64,000 nt of DNA from DSOI01 sp041394885 (GTDB taxonomy: Bacteria > Acidobacteriota > Terriglobia > Bryobacterales > Bryobacteraceae): assembly GCA_041394885.1 (NCBI GenBank), contig JAWKHI010000015.1, forward strand, positions 62,001-126,000. Direction: 5' to 3'. The notes beneath the pieces were generated by a model. The model saw nothing but the letters and a program-made list of their open reading frames with translations, did no database searches and had not been told where the DNA came from. Positions within the stretch are counted from its first letter, which is position 1, and each line of letters starts with the position of its first letter. The position numbers and the translations under genes were made by a program. Shown here one piece after another: positions 1 through 8,800 of the stretch.

Positions 1-525
1 CAGCCGCTGATCACCAACAGTGTCTACAACGCCGACAACCTGCCGCCCTACGATCTGCCGGCCAACAAGACCCAGAGCGGGGTGAAGACGCGGAGTTCGA
101 AAGGGGGCAGCGGAGCCAACTTCAACGAGATCCGGTTCGAGGATAAAAAGGGCAAGGAAGAGATTCACGTCCACGCGGAGCGGAATCTGTCAACGACGGT
201 GGAGGCGAGCGAGAGCCGGAGCGTGGGCGGATCGCGGTCGACGACGATCCACAAGGACGATAAGTTGACTGTGGAAGAAGGCAATTACGAAGTCAAGGTG
301 CTGAAGAAGGACCACACCTTCATGGTGGCGATGGGCAACCACCAAACGACGGTGACCAAGGGAAACACGGAACGCAAGACGCCTCTTGGGAAGGAAGACG
401 TGATGGCCAAGGAAGTGCAGATCCTTGCGCTGACGGGCATCAAGATCATTTGCGGGGCGAGCAGCATCAACATGACGCCGGCTTCGATCACGATCACCAG
501 CCCGGTGATCAAGCTGAACTGCTAG
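1..525 (+). CDS. vgrG: Type VI secretion spike protein VgrG, C-terminal part (5' end outside window)
   Basis: The reading frame is open from base 1, so the gene begins before the window. The visible 174 residues are the end of a VgrG, the trimeric spike at the tip of the T6SS tube. What is seen: an EIRFEDKKGKEEIHVHAER segment typical of the gp5-like OB-fold/beta-helix junction, then short repeats (SVGGSRSTTI, TVEEGNYEVKV, TVTKGNTE) of the gp5 beta-helix. The end, INMTPASITITSPVIKLNC, is the usual VgrG terminal blade. There is no added effector domain after the helix. The next gene, 10 bases downstream, is a PAAR protein, which by family knowledge caps the VgrG needle. A VgrG assignment is confident; which cargo it carries is inferred from the neighbours. 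Confidence 0.93.
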   Translation, partial: QPLITNSVYNADNLPPYDLPANKTQSGVKTRSSKGGSGANFNEIRFEDKKGKEEIHVHAERNLSTTVEASESRSVGGSRSTTIHKDDKLTVEEGNYEVKVLKKDHTFMVAMGNHQTTVTKGNTERKTPLGKEDVMAKEVQILALTGIKIICGASSINMTPASITITSPVIKLNC

Positions 526-535
526 GGAGGCACCG

Positions 536-1417
536 ATGCAACCTTCTTCGCGGGTAGGAGATATGCATGTTTGTCCGATGGTGACGCCGGGCACGCCGCC
601 GGTGCCCCACGTCGGAGGCCCGGTGCTGCCGCCGTGTTTCGTAACGGTGATGACGATGGGGCCGCCGGACGCGCGAATCATGGATATGTGCACGTGCGTG
701 GGTCCGCCGGATCCGATCTCACAGGGATCGTCGACGGTGCTGGTGGGAGGGATGCCAACGAGCCGGATGGGAGATGCGACCTCACACGGTGGGGCGTTGG
801 TGGTGGGTGCTCCGACGGTGCTGGTGGGTGGTCCGCCGGTGACACTGGCGGTGGCGCCGGGACAGACGCCGGCATTCGTGGCGGCTCTGCAGGCGGCGTT
901 GTCGACGATTCTGCCGACGCGGTCCGGCGTGGAGTGGCTGCGGCAGATGGGGGTGAACGGAAGAACGGTGACGTTCCAGGAGACCGCCACCGCCAACGGT
1001 TTCTGCACGCCGGCCAATGGCGCCAATGCGGGGAACGGAACCGGCACCAACAGCACGATCGACTGGAATCCGACTCACAACGTGACCGATTCGGGACTGC
1101 CGGGGGCGCAAGGCACGCCGGGGGCGAACGTGATTCTGGCGCATGAGATGGTGCACGCGCTGCACAACGCCAATGGGAACGAGAGCAACGGGCCGAACGA
1201 CAACTTTCCGGGACAATCGGGGACTTCGGCGCGAAACGAGGAGCGGAGCACGGTGGGCACGGGTGGGTCCCCAATCAACACGCCGACGGGTCCGCAGGCG
1301 AATCCGCCCGACTACAGCGGCAACGTACCGACGGAGAATTCGTTCCGGGACGATCTGGGAATACCCCGCCGGCCGACCTACTATCCGTCGAATTGGCCTG
1401 GCGGACCGCCATGGTAG
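536..1417 (+). CDS. PAAR-tip protein fused to an M91 (NleD-like) zinc metallopeptidase, putative T6SS effector
   Basis: The 293-residue product has two parts. Residues 1-100 are a PAAR-type tip: RVGDMHVCPM, VLVGGMPTSRMGD and a final PTVLVGGPP are the usual PAAR turns. Residues about 128-293 resemble the M91 effector-peptidase family (type strain NleD). The zinc-binding HExxH is HEMVH at 203-207, followed by an NEERSTVG segment near 236-243 (a Glu here is the likely third ligand) and a closing TENSFRDDLGIPRR block as in that family. Known: NleD is a zinc endopeptidase delivered into host cells. Inferred: here the peptidase rides on the VgrG spike and is delivered by the T6SS, either into competitors or eukaryotic prey. 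It sits 10 bases after vgrG and overlaps the next gene by 7 bases (ATGGTAG), which suggests translational coupling. Confidence 0.88.
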   Translation: MQPSSRVGDMHVCPMVTPGTPPVPHVGGPVLPPCFVTVMTMGPPDARIMDMCTCVGPPDPISQGSSTVLVGGMPTSRMGDATSHGGALVVGAPTVLVGGPPVTLAVAPGQTPAFVAALQAALSTILPTRSGVEWLRQMGVNGRTVTFQETATANGFCTPANGANAGNGTGTNSTIDWNPTHNVTDSGLPGAQGTPGANVILAHEMVHALHNANGNESNGPNDNFPGQSGTSARNEERSTVGTGGSPINTPTGPQANPPDYSGNVPTENSFRDDLGIPRRPTYYPSNWPGGPPW

Positions 1418-2085
1418 GAGTGCTGCCGCGGCGGCAGTGGCTGACGGCGGCCCTTCAGGCGGGTCTGCTGTACTGCCAGCGGCGCGAGCCAGGGACAGGG
1501 AAACAAGGACGGCAACCGATGGGCGCAATACAACTCCAGACGAATTTCGCGATCGAGGCAGGGAAGCTGGTGATCCGGTACCAGGTGACCAACCAGGATT
1601 CTCGTGACGCATATCTGCTGAACCGGCTCTACCGGACAACGCCGGAGTGGATGTTCACGCCCGATGTCGTGTACATACAGCCCAATCCGGAAACGGGCGA
1701 AGTCTGGTTCTATAAGAAGCTGGCGGACCTTCCGCCGCGGCCGAACCCGACGGGGCCGGTGGCGCCGTATGTGTCGCCGGTGCGTGCGGGAGGAGTGTTT
1801 CGCGAGAAGATCGTGCTGGGGTTGCCGGTGCAGCCGTGGGAGGAGTATCGGGAGTACAAGCCGGTGGAGAATCATGGCCCGCGGATGTATTCGTATGCGC
1901 GGTTTTCGGTGGGGTACTACTGGCGGCCGGAGGGCACGGTGGAACAGGAGCGGTCCATTCAGGGGACTGAGGTGGTGTTTCCGGTGACACCACCGGGGTC
2001 CGCGATCGAATTCGGTCTGGCCGAATCGGAGCGGGTGCGGATCGATTTGCCGGTAGCGGAGACGGTGATACCGGAGGGACGGTAG
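1411..2085 (+). CDS. Unrecognised protein in T6SS effector block, possible immunity or adaptor
   Basis: I do not recognise this family. With the start at 1411 the product is 224 residues and overlaps the PAAR-peptidase stop by 7 bases. Its first residues (PRRQWLTAALQAGLLYC) look like a twin-arginine or lipoprotein-like leader, though LLYC is not a standard lipobox. A second ATG at 1519 has a better-spaced AAGGAC ribosome site and would give 188 residues without the leader. The body is predicted mostly beta, with many aromatic residues (YLLNRLYRTTPEWMF, PDVVYIQPNPETGEVWFYK). Immunity proteins are usually encoded directly after their effector, so an immunity role is plausible but only inferred from position. 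An adaptor for loading is the alternative. Confidence 0.6.
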   Translation: MVGVLPRRQWLTAALQAGLLYCQRREPGTGKQGRQPMGAIQLQTNFAIEAGKLVIRYQVTNQDSRDAYLLNRLYRTTPEWMFTPDVVYIQPNPETGEVWFYKKLADLPPRPNPTGPVAPYVSPVRAGGVFREKIVLGLPVQPWEEYREYKPVENHGPRMYSYARFSVGYYWRPEGTVEQERSIQGTEVVFPVTPPGSAIEFGLAESERVRIDLPVAETVIPEGR

Positions 2086-2090
2086 AAGCC

Positions 2091-2936
2091 ATGGATGTGG
2101 TACTGACATCGCCGGATCTGGGCGGAATTTACAGGGACAATCGCCGCTGGGCGCAGCAGTTCGTGGATCACGATCCGGAAAATCGAAGCCTGATCGAGGT
2201 GAACACGGCCGAGGATGCGGTGACGGCGACCGAACGGGCGGCGCTGGCGGCGGGGCGCACCGGGAAAGTGATTTATGCGGTGGGGCACGGTGGGGGATCG
2301 GACGCCGAAGGGGAGGGAGGCGATCAGGCCGGGCAGGCCGATTTCGCGCCGCGGCTTCGATTGCGGGTCACGCAGTTCGTGGTGTTTTACGATGTGACGA
2401 CGGCGTGGCATGGCAGCTCGATCGCGGACATGGAGACTGAGCTGTCGGCCGCGCAGGCGATCCGCAGATCCTCGCGGCGGGAGGCAGCGATCCGTACGTG
2501 GTACGGGCAGTATTTCGTGGACGATCCGGATGCCCCGGCGGCGGAGAGGCGGGCATTGCGGCGGATCGCGGTGCGCAGCGTATCGGGGCGGGCAACAGCG
2601 CAGGGATTTTATGACCGGATCGTGGCGGCGTTCCAGGCGAACCCGGTGTCGCGGGTGGTGCTGCTGACGTGCAACGTGGCGAATGCGGAGGCGTTCGTGG
2701 ACGAGATGGCGTCGGACTTCGGCGTCCAGGTGCAGGCGTACCGGCGGAAGGTGATATCGACGACGCGTGCGCCGATCCGGATGTTTCTGGAAGGCGATGC
2801 GGAGGGGGAGGGAACCAACACGGCGCGATCGACGCACGAGATTCCGAACTCCGATATTTATGTGGGCCGGCCGATGGCCGCAGTGAGGCTGCCGGAAAGA
2901 CGCCCGACGGTTCCGCCCGTCTCGGAAGAGGAGTGA
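2091..2936 (+). CDS. Unrecognised T6SS-linked protein with caspase-like (clan CD) His/Cys pattern
   Basis: The 281-residue protein has no domain I can name with certainty. Two blocks stand out. Residues 59-68 read KVIYAVGHGG, a hydrophobic strand ending in GHG (His66). Residues 187-195 read SRVVLLTCN, a hydrophobic strand ending in Cys194. This strand-GHG then strand-Cys layout is that of clan CD cysteine peptidases (caspase, gingipain, C80/CPD-like folds). The start ATG at 2091 lies 5 bases after the previous stop. The C-terminal ~50 residues are low-complexity and polar. By position it could be a second cargo protein, or part of an effector/immunity set with the M91 peptidase. The fold call is inference from pattern only. 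Confidence 0.55.
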   Translation: MDVVLTSPDLGGIYRDNRRWAQQFVDHDPENRSLIEVNTAEDAVTATERAALAAGRTGKVIYAVGHGGGSDAEGEGGDQAGQADFAPRLRLRVTQFVVFYDVTTAWHGSSIADMETELSAAQAIRRSSRREAAIRTWYGQYFVDDPDAPAAERRALRRIAVRSVSGRATAQGFYDRIVAAFQANPVSRVVLLTCNVANAEAFVDEMASDFGVQVQAYRRKVISTTRAPIRMFLEGDAEGEGTNTARSTHEIPNSDIYVGRPMAAVRLPERRPTVPPVSEEE

Positions 2937-3027
2937 CGCACGCCGCCACGCATGTAGAATGGAGGGAACGCTGGTAACGTAGTGACAGCAAAAGAAATCC
3001 GAAAGACGGCGCATTCCCGGCAGGCCC

Positions 3028-3786
3028 ATGAAAACTAAAGCAACCTCGACGATCACTCTCGATCAACTGGCCGATCTGCGCGAGCAGACCGATCGCGTAT
3101 CGGAGCATCTGGCGCAACGTTTGCGCGGGCACTTGAACGCACTGGCGCCGATTCTGGCTCCGCGGCGCGTATTTGGGAAGTATGTGGGATCGAAGGAGGC
3201 AGTGGCGCGCGCCGATGACGCCTATGCCCAATTGACCGAGCGCTACAAAATGGCATGCGGCAAACCGTTCGATTTGCGGAGCGATTTGGACGACGACGCG
3301 TTGTCCGCGATGGAGCACGGGATGGAGATCTATCCGTGCGAGTACGCCCATGACATCGAGGGGAAGCAGATCGCGATCTCGCAGCCGTTCCAGTGGTGGC
3401 TGACATTCCGGTCCGACTACACGCCGGCGGAGATGCGGAATCTGTTGGGAGGCAAGGGCGAGCGGCGGGTGTCGGCGATGCGGCAGTTCGTGGTGAATGC
3501 GCTGGCGGCACAGATCGTGCTGGATCGCGCGGCGGGCGCGAGAGGGCTACTGGAGGATCTGCGTTACAGCATCGCGCAAGAGACGCCGATCGGATTGGGG
3601 AAGCTGCCGATGGTGGTGGTGCGATCGCCATTGACGTCAATGCGGCCGCCGGACAACCTGATACAGACGGCGACGCGATTTTCCGGCGTGGCGGCGTTCA
3701 TCGAACTGATCGACGCGGCGGCGGTGAGCGAAGTGGTGGATCCATTCCGCGCCGGCGTCCAGGAAATGATGGGAGCGGCGAAATAG
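3028..3786 (+). CDS. Conserved-looking T6SS-associated protein of unknown function
   Basis: The 252-residue protein lies 7 bases before tssK and is preceded by a 91-base gap, so it probably opens the structural operon tssK-tssL-tssM. It has no signal peptide or membrane segment. The N-terminal third is helical and charged (DQLADLREQTDRVSEHLAQR), the middle contains FQWWLTFRSDYTPAEMRNLL, and the C-terminal half is helical and Ala-rich. It does not look like TssA, TssE, TssF, TssG, Hcp or TagF as I know them. A cytoplasmic baseplate or regulatory accessory role is inferred only from its place beside tssK. Confidence 0.6.
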   Translation: MKTKATSTITLDQLADLREQTDRVSEHLAQRLRGHLNALAPILAPRRVFGKYVGSKEAVARADDAYAQLTERYKMACGKPFDLRSDLDDDALSAMEHGMEIYPCEYAHDIEGKQIAISQPFQWWLTFRSDYTPAEMRNLLGGKGERRVSAMRQFVVNALAAQIVLDRAAGARGLLEDLRYSIAQETPIGLGKLPMVVVRSPLTSMRPPDNLIQTATRFSGVAAFIELIDAAAVSEVVDPFRAGVQEMMGAAK

Positions 3787-3793
3787 GGCTTCT

Positions 3794-5149
3794 ATGAAAT
3801 CGCTGTCGCGCATCGTCTGGCAAGAAGGGATGCATCTGGCGCCCCATCATTTCCAGGCGCAGAGCCGATTCGTGGAGGACTCGATCCAGTTCGCCGCGTC
3901 GGCATTGTGGTTCCGGCCTTACGGATTGTCGGCGTGCGAGATGGATTCGGAAGCGCTGAAAAACGGCACGGTGCGCGTGATCCACGCGGCGGGCGTGCTG
4001 CCGGATGGACTTTCGTTCCATATCCCGGATTCCGATGCGATTCCGCCGGCCAGGCAGATCGGCGAGGCGTTCTCGCCGGCGCGGGACGAGCACCTGTTGC
4101 TGCTGGCGATTCCGAAGCGATCCCCCGATGCGCCGAACTTTCGTTTGGACCCGGCGACAACCGTGCCGGATGCGCGCTTCGTCGCCGAGACGTGCGTGCT
4201 GCGGGACGAGACCAATGGACGGGACGAGCGTCCGGTGCGGATCGGGCGAAAGAATTTCCGGCTGCTGCTCGACAGCGAAGTGGATGAGCGGATGACCACG
4301 CTGCCGTTGGCGCGTATTCGCCGCGACGGCAGCGGGCGATTCGCCTACGACGAGAGCTACATCCCGCCGTGCCTGGATATCGCCGCGAGCGGGCATTTGC
4401 TGCTGTTGATCCGCAACCTGATCGGGGCGCTGGATGAGAAGAGTTCGCTGCTGGCGGCGGCGTTCAAGCAGGATGCGCAGGCGTTGGCGGATCAGGTGAG
4501 GCGGGATCTGGCGTCGTTCTGGTTTCTGCATACCATCCATTCAAGCCTGGGGCTGCTGCGGCATTTGTCGCTGACGCGGCGCGGGCATCCGGAGGAACTG
4601 TATCGAGAGTTGTCGCGGCTGGCGGGAGCGTTGTGTTCGTTTTCCACGCAAACCCATCCGCGGGATCTACCGCTGTACGATCATCAGCAGCTGAGCGAAT
4701 GTTTCCACGCGCTGGAAAAACACATCCGGGTGCATCTGGATTTGGTGGTGCCCACCAACTGCGTGGTGATTCCGCTGGAACCGGTGGAGCCCTACTTCTG
4801 GGCGGCCGAGATCAAGGACCCGCGTTTGATCGACCGGTCGCGGTGGATGCTCGGCATCCAGAGCGCGGCGGGCGAAGCGCGTGTGATCGTGGGAACGCCA
4901 AAGCTGGCGAAACTGTGTTCCGAGGCGTTCGTGCGGGAACTGGTGCGGCGCGCGGTGCCTGGGCTCCCGTTGACGCATCTGCCGGTGCCGCCGCCGCAAG
5001 TCCCGGCGCGTGTGGAATCGCAGTATTTCGGCATCACCAAGGCCGGGCCCTGCTGGGAGCATATCGTCCAGACGCGGCGAGTGGGAATCTATGTGCCGGG
5101 CGAGTTGCCGGCGCCACAAATGGAGCTAGTGGTTCTGCTGGAAAGCTGA
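3794..5149 (+). CDS. tssK: Type VI secretion baseplate protein TssK
   Basis: This is the baseplate subunit that links the T6SS baseplate to the TssL-TssM membrane complex. The 451-residue length fits the family (about 440-450). The N-terminus carries the classical block IVWQEGMHLAPHHFQAQSRF, and the remainder follows the TssK pattern: beta-rich shell domain, helical middle near 215-300, and a C-terminal domain with YFGITKAGPCWEHI near 410-425. The start ATG at 3794 is 7 bases after the preceding stop, and tssL follows after 6 bases, consistent with one transcript. Confidence 0.96.
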   Translation: MKSLSRIVWQEGMHLAPHHFQAQSRFVEDSIQFAASALWFRPYGLSACEMDSEALKNGTVRVIHAAGVLPDGLSFHIPDSDAIPPARQIGEAFSPARDEHLLLLAIPKRSPDAPNFRLDPATTVPDARFVAETCVLRDETNGRDERPVRIGRKNFRLLLDSEVDERMTTLPLARIRRDGSGRFAYDESYIPPCLDIAASGHLLLLIRNLIGALDEKSSLLAAAFKQDAQALADQVRRDLASFWFLHTIHSSLGLLRHLSLTRRGHPEELYRELSRLAGALCSFSTQTHPRDLPLYDHQQLSECFHALEKHIRVHLDLVVPTNCVVIPLEPVEPYFWAAEIKDPRLIDRSRWMLGIQSAAGEARVIVGTPKLAKLCSEAFVRELVRRAVPGLPLTHLPVPPPQVPARVESQYFGITKAGPCWEHIVQTRRVGIYVPGELPAPQMELVVLLES

Positions 5150-5155
5150 GAATCG

Positions 5156-5881
5156 ATGCAGCCCGCATATACGAATCTGACGCCGCCACGATCGGACCGC
5201 CTGGCGATCGTGTTTCAAGAGCTACTGACGGTGATCGTGCGCGTCCGCGCAGACCGGCAGCCGATCCAGCAAGTGGATCATTTCCGCAATCAGGTGAGGA
5301 ACGCGTTGCTGGCGGCGCAGGAAGAAGCGGTGCGGGCCGGCTATGCGCGGGACCAGGCATTCCGTGCGGCGCAGGCCGTGACGGCGTTTCTGGACGAGAC
5401 GGTGCTGAACTCGCCGAACGCGGCGTACCGGGATTGGGCGCGGCAGCCGTTGGGGCCGGAGTTTTTCCAGCAGCACGTGGCGGGCGAAGTATTCTTTCTG
5501 AATATCCGGGATCTGTTGGGCGGAGAGGATTCCGAGCAGGCGGCGGATCTGCTCGAGGTGTATCTGCAGTGCCTGCTGCTCGGGTATCGAGGACGGTTCG
5601 GCGGCCGCGAGGGAGACGTGCGTGCGATCACGGACCGGATCATGGAAAAGATCGCGAGGATCCGGGGCGCGTCACCGTGGCTGGTGCCTTACTGGATGCC
5701 GGCCGGTGAGACGGCGCCGCGGGAATCGAACATCTGGAACCGGCGTCTGCAATGGATCGCGGTGGGAAGCGCGGGTCTGTTGGTGTTGAGTCTGGCGGTT
5801 TACTTCCTGTTACTACGGTCGAGCGTGGCGTCGATCACGGCTTCGACCGGAGTAACGCAGCCGGGGATTTTCGCATGCTGA
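5156..5881 (+). CDS. tssL: Type VI secretion inner-membrane protein TssL (DotU/IcmH-like)
   Basis: The 241-residue protein has a cytoplasmic helical DotU domain (about 20-190; FRNQVRNALLAAQEEAVRAG, AVTAFLDETVLNSP, QQHVAGEVFFLNIRDLL) and a single C-terminal membrane helix near 203-225 (IAVGSAGLLVLSLAVYFLLL). That is the usual tail-anchored TssL layout. It has no OmpA/peptidoglycan-binding extension, so cell-wall anchoring must come from another protein. The stop overlaps the tssM start by 7 bases (ATGCTGA), so the two are translationally coupled. Confidence 0.95.
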   Translation: MQPAYTNLTPPRSDRLAIVFQELLTVIVRVRADRQPIQQVDHFRNQVRNALLAAQEEAVRAGYARDQAFRAAQAVTAFLDETVLNSPNAAYRDWARQPLGPEFFQQHVAGEVFFLNIRDLLGGEDSEQAADLLEVYLQCLLLGYRGRFGGREGDVRAITDRIMEKIARIRGASPWLVPYWMPAGETAPRESNIWNRRLQWIAVGSAGLLVLSLAVYFLLLRSSVASITASTGVTQPGIFAC

Positions 5882-8800
5882 CCTATGTGGTAGCGGGGCT
5901 GGCGTTTCTGGTCTACGCCTTGCTGGTGTGGCTACTCACGGGCCGGTCCTCGATGACGGGGAGCGACCTGATGCTGTTGCGCATCGGGTTGTGGGTGATC
6001 GGGCTGGCGATCACGATCGTGACGGTGTTTCTGATTTTGCGGCGAAGGAAGCGCGCTCCCGCGGCGGCCTCCGACGCTCCGGAAGAGATTTCGTTCCTCG
6101 TGCGTGGAGCGAATCAGCGCCTCGCAGCGTCTTCCAAGCTGCGTCACGGCGCGGGCAACGTGGCGGATCTTCCGCTGGTGCTTCTGCTCGGCGAGACAGG
6201 GTCCACAAAGACGAGCGTGGTGGTGAATTCGGGTCTGCAGCCGGAATTGCTCGCGGGGAGTGACCGGACCGATGCGGGGCAGATTCCGCCGACGCGGAGC
6301 GCCAATCTATGGCTGGGCGCGGGCTGCGTGGTGGTGGAAGCGGCGGGAACGATATTGAATGCCGAGGCGCTACGCGGGTTGGCGGACCAGATCCGTCCGG
6401 CGCGCGCGGCAAGTGTGTTCGGAAAACGTCAGCCGCCGCGGGCGGTGGTGATCTGCCTGGACGCGGAAGCGTTGACGCGTCCGGATGCGGCGACGGCGCT
6501 GCCGGCGATGGGGAAGAAGTTCAACGCGCTGCTGGGCGCGATTGCGCAGGCATGGGGATCGCGGCTGCCGGTGTACGCGCTGTTCACGCGCATGGACCGC
6601 ATCCCGTACTTTGCCGATTTCGTGCGTCCGCTTACGCGCGAGGAAGCCACGCAGGTGTTCGGCATGACGCTGCCGATGCAGGCGACGGCCGGGGCGGGCA
6701 TCTACAACCAGGAGCAAACCGCGCAACTGAACTCGGTTTGGGAGACGCTGTTTTCGGGCCTGGCGGGAAAGCGGTCCGAGCATTTACGGCGGGAGAACGA
6801 TCCGTCTCTGACGCCGAACGTGTATGAGTTTCCGCGGGAGTTCCGGAAGCGGCGCGACAACGCGGTGCGGTGTCTGCTCGAGATCGGACGGCCGAGCCAA
6901 TTGCGGACAAGCCCGTTTTTGCGCGGGGTGTACTTCACCGGGGTGCGTCCGGTGGTGCTGGAGGACCGGTCCGGAGCGGCGCCGCGGCGGGTTCCGCAAT
7001 GGGTATTCCTCGAGAAGTTCTTCAGCGAAGCGCTGCTCGGGGACCGTGCGGCGTTGAACGCCAGCGGCGCCAATCAGGAAGCGGGGCTGGTGCAGCGGGT
7101 TTTGCTGGGTACGGCGGCGGCGGCGTGCCTGCTTTGGTTCGGCGGCGCCACGTTCTCCTATCTCAACAACCGGGCGATGATCGGCGAAGCGCGCGACGCG
7201 GCGGCGTCATTGGCGGCGGTGAAGACGGCGCAGGGGCAAGCGGCGTCGATCGACGCGCTGCAGCGGCTGGAGCGGCTGCGGGAGCCGGCGGCCAATGTGA
7301 CGGCGTGGCAGGCGGATCGGCCGCCGATGTCGCACCGTTGGGGCGTGTATCCGGGGCTTCCGATGCACGATGCGATCCGGAACGCCTATTGCCTGAGCGC
7401 GCGAAACGTGGTGTTGGGCGATATTCAGGAGCAGTTGGTGCGGCGATTGCGGTCCGTGCCACAAACGCCGGGTCCGCGAGACGACTATGACCGGCCGTAC
7501 AGCTACCTGAAGGCGTACCTGATGACCACGCGGCATCCCGACAAAGCCGATCCGGCGTACCTGACGCGCGTGCTGACCGAACTGTGGGCGTCGCGGCCGG
7601 ATTTGGCGCCCGATCAGGTCCGGCTGGCGCGCGAACAGTTTCGCTTCTACAGTTCCGGGCGCAAGGATAACTTTTGCCCGGCGCGGCCGGACGAAGACGC
7701 GATCCGGCAAACGCAGGCCTACCTGTGGCAGTTCAAGCTGGTGGATCGTGTGTACCGGAACATGATCGACGATGTCTCCCAGCAGGGTCCGCCGGTACGG
7801 TTCCAGGATCCGGCGGGGGCGGTATCGGATCCGCGGGAGGTGTCGCACGCATTCACGGCGCCCGGGTATGTGCGGATGCAGGCGGCGATCCAAAAAGCGC
7901 CGGACTATGTGAATCGCGAACCTTGGGTGCTGGGCGAAGGCCAAGTGGTTAGCAACGCGTCTCCGGGTGAGATCATTTCGCAACTGCGGGATCGCTACCA
8001 AGCCGATTTCGTGGAGCAGTGGAACCAGTTCCTGGAGGCGGGCAGGGTGGAGCGGTATGGGAGTTTCAACGACGCGGCGGCGAAGCTGAACGCCACGGCG
8101 TCGCCGGGATCGCCACTTTTGCGGCTGTTTTGCCTGATTTCCACCAATACGGATGTGGACAATCCTTCGATCAAGAAGGCGTTCGAAGCGGTGCAGGGGC
8201 TGACGGCTCCGGCGGCTTGCGCATCCGCTCCGATCGGGCCGAACAATCAGGAATACATGCAGCAGATGGCCGCCTTGAAGGTGGGCGTGGACCGGATTGT
8301 CAATTCGGCCAATCGCGACGCCGAGCGATTGGGAGAGGCCGATATGGCCAAGACGGCGGCGATGACGACGGCGCAGAAACTGAACCTTCCGGCAAAGGCG
8401 TCGCAGCTTTTGCAGGATCCGATCCTTTACGTGGAGTCAATGATGAAGGGCGTGCCGGTGGCCTCGTTGAACGGCAAGGGTGCGGCGTTTTGCCGGGAAC
8501 TTTCGCCGGTGTTGTCGCGTTATCCGTTCAGCGCACGGTCCGGAACGCCGGTGCGTCCCGACGAGCTGGCGGCAATCTTCCAGCCGGGCACGGGACGGAT
8601 CTTCACGTTCTATCAGGAAGGGCTGCAGGACTTGCTGACTCCCGTCGGGCAGCGGTACTCGGCGAAGACGGATGGCCCGGTGCGGGTAAATCCGGGCTTT
8701 GTTGCGTTCTACAACAAGGCGACGGCAATCGGGAACATGTTCTTTCCGGCCGGGGCGATGGCGCCTAAGGTGAGCTATGCACTGCAGGTGATTCCGAGCG

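Noticed and set aside
5752..5874. Longer N-terminus for TssM beginning at an ATG at 5752
   Set aside because: These residues lie entirely inside tssL in another frame, are not protein-like, and the ATG at 5875 gives the normal membrane-helix start.
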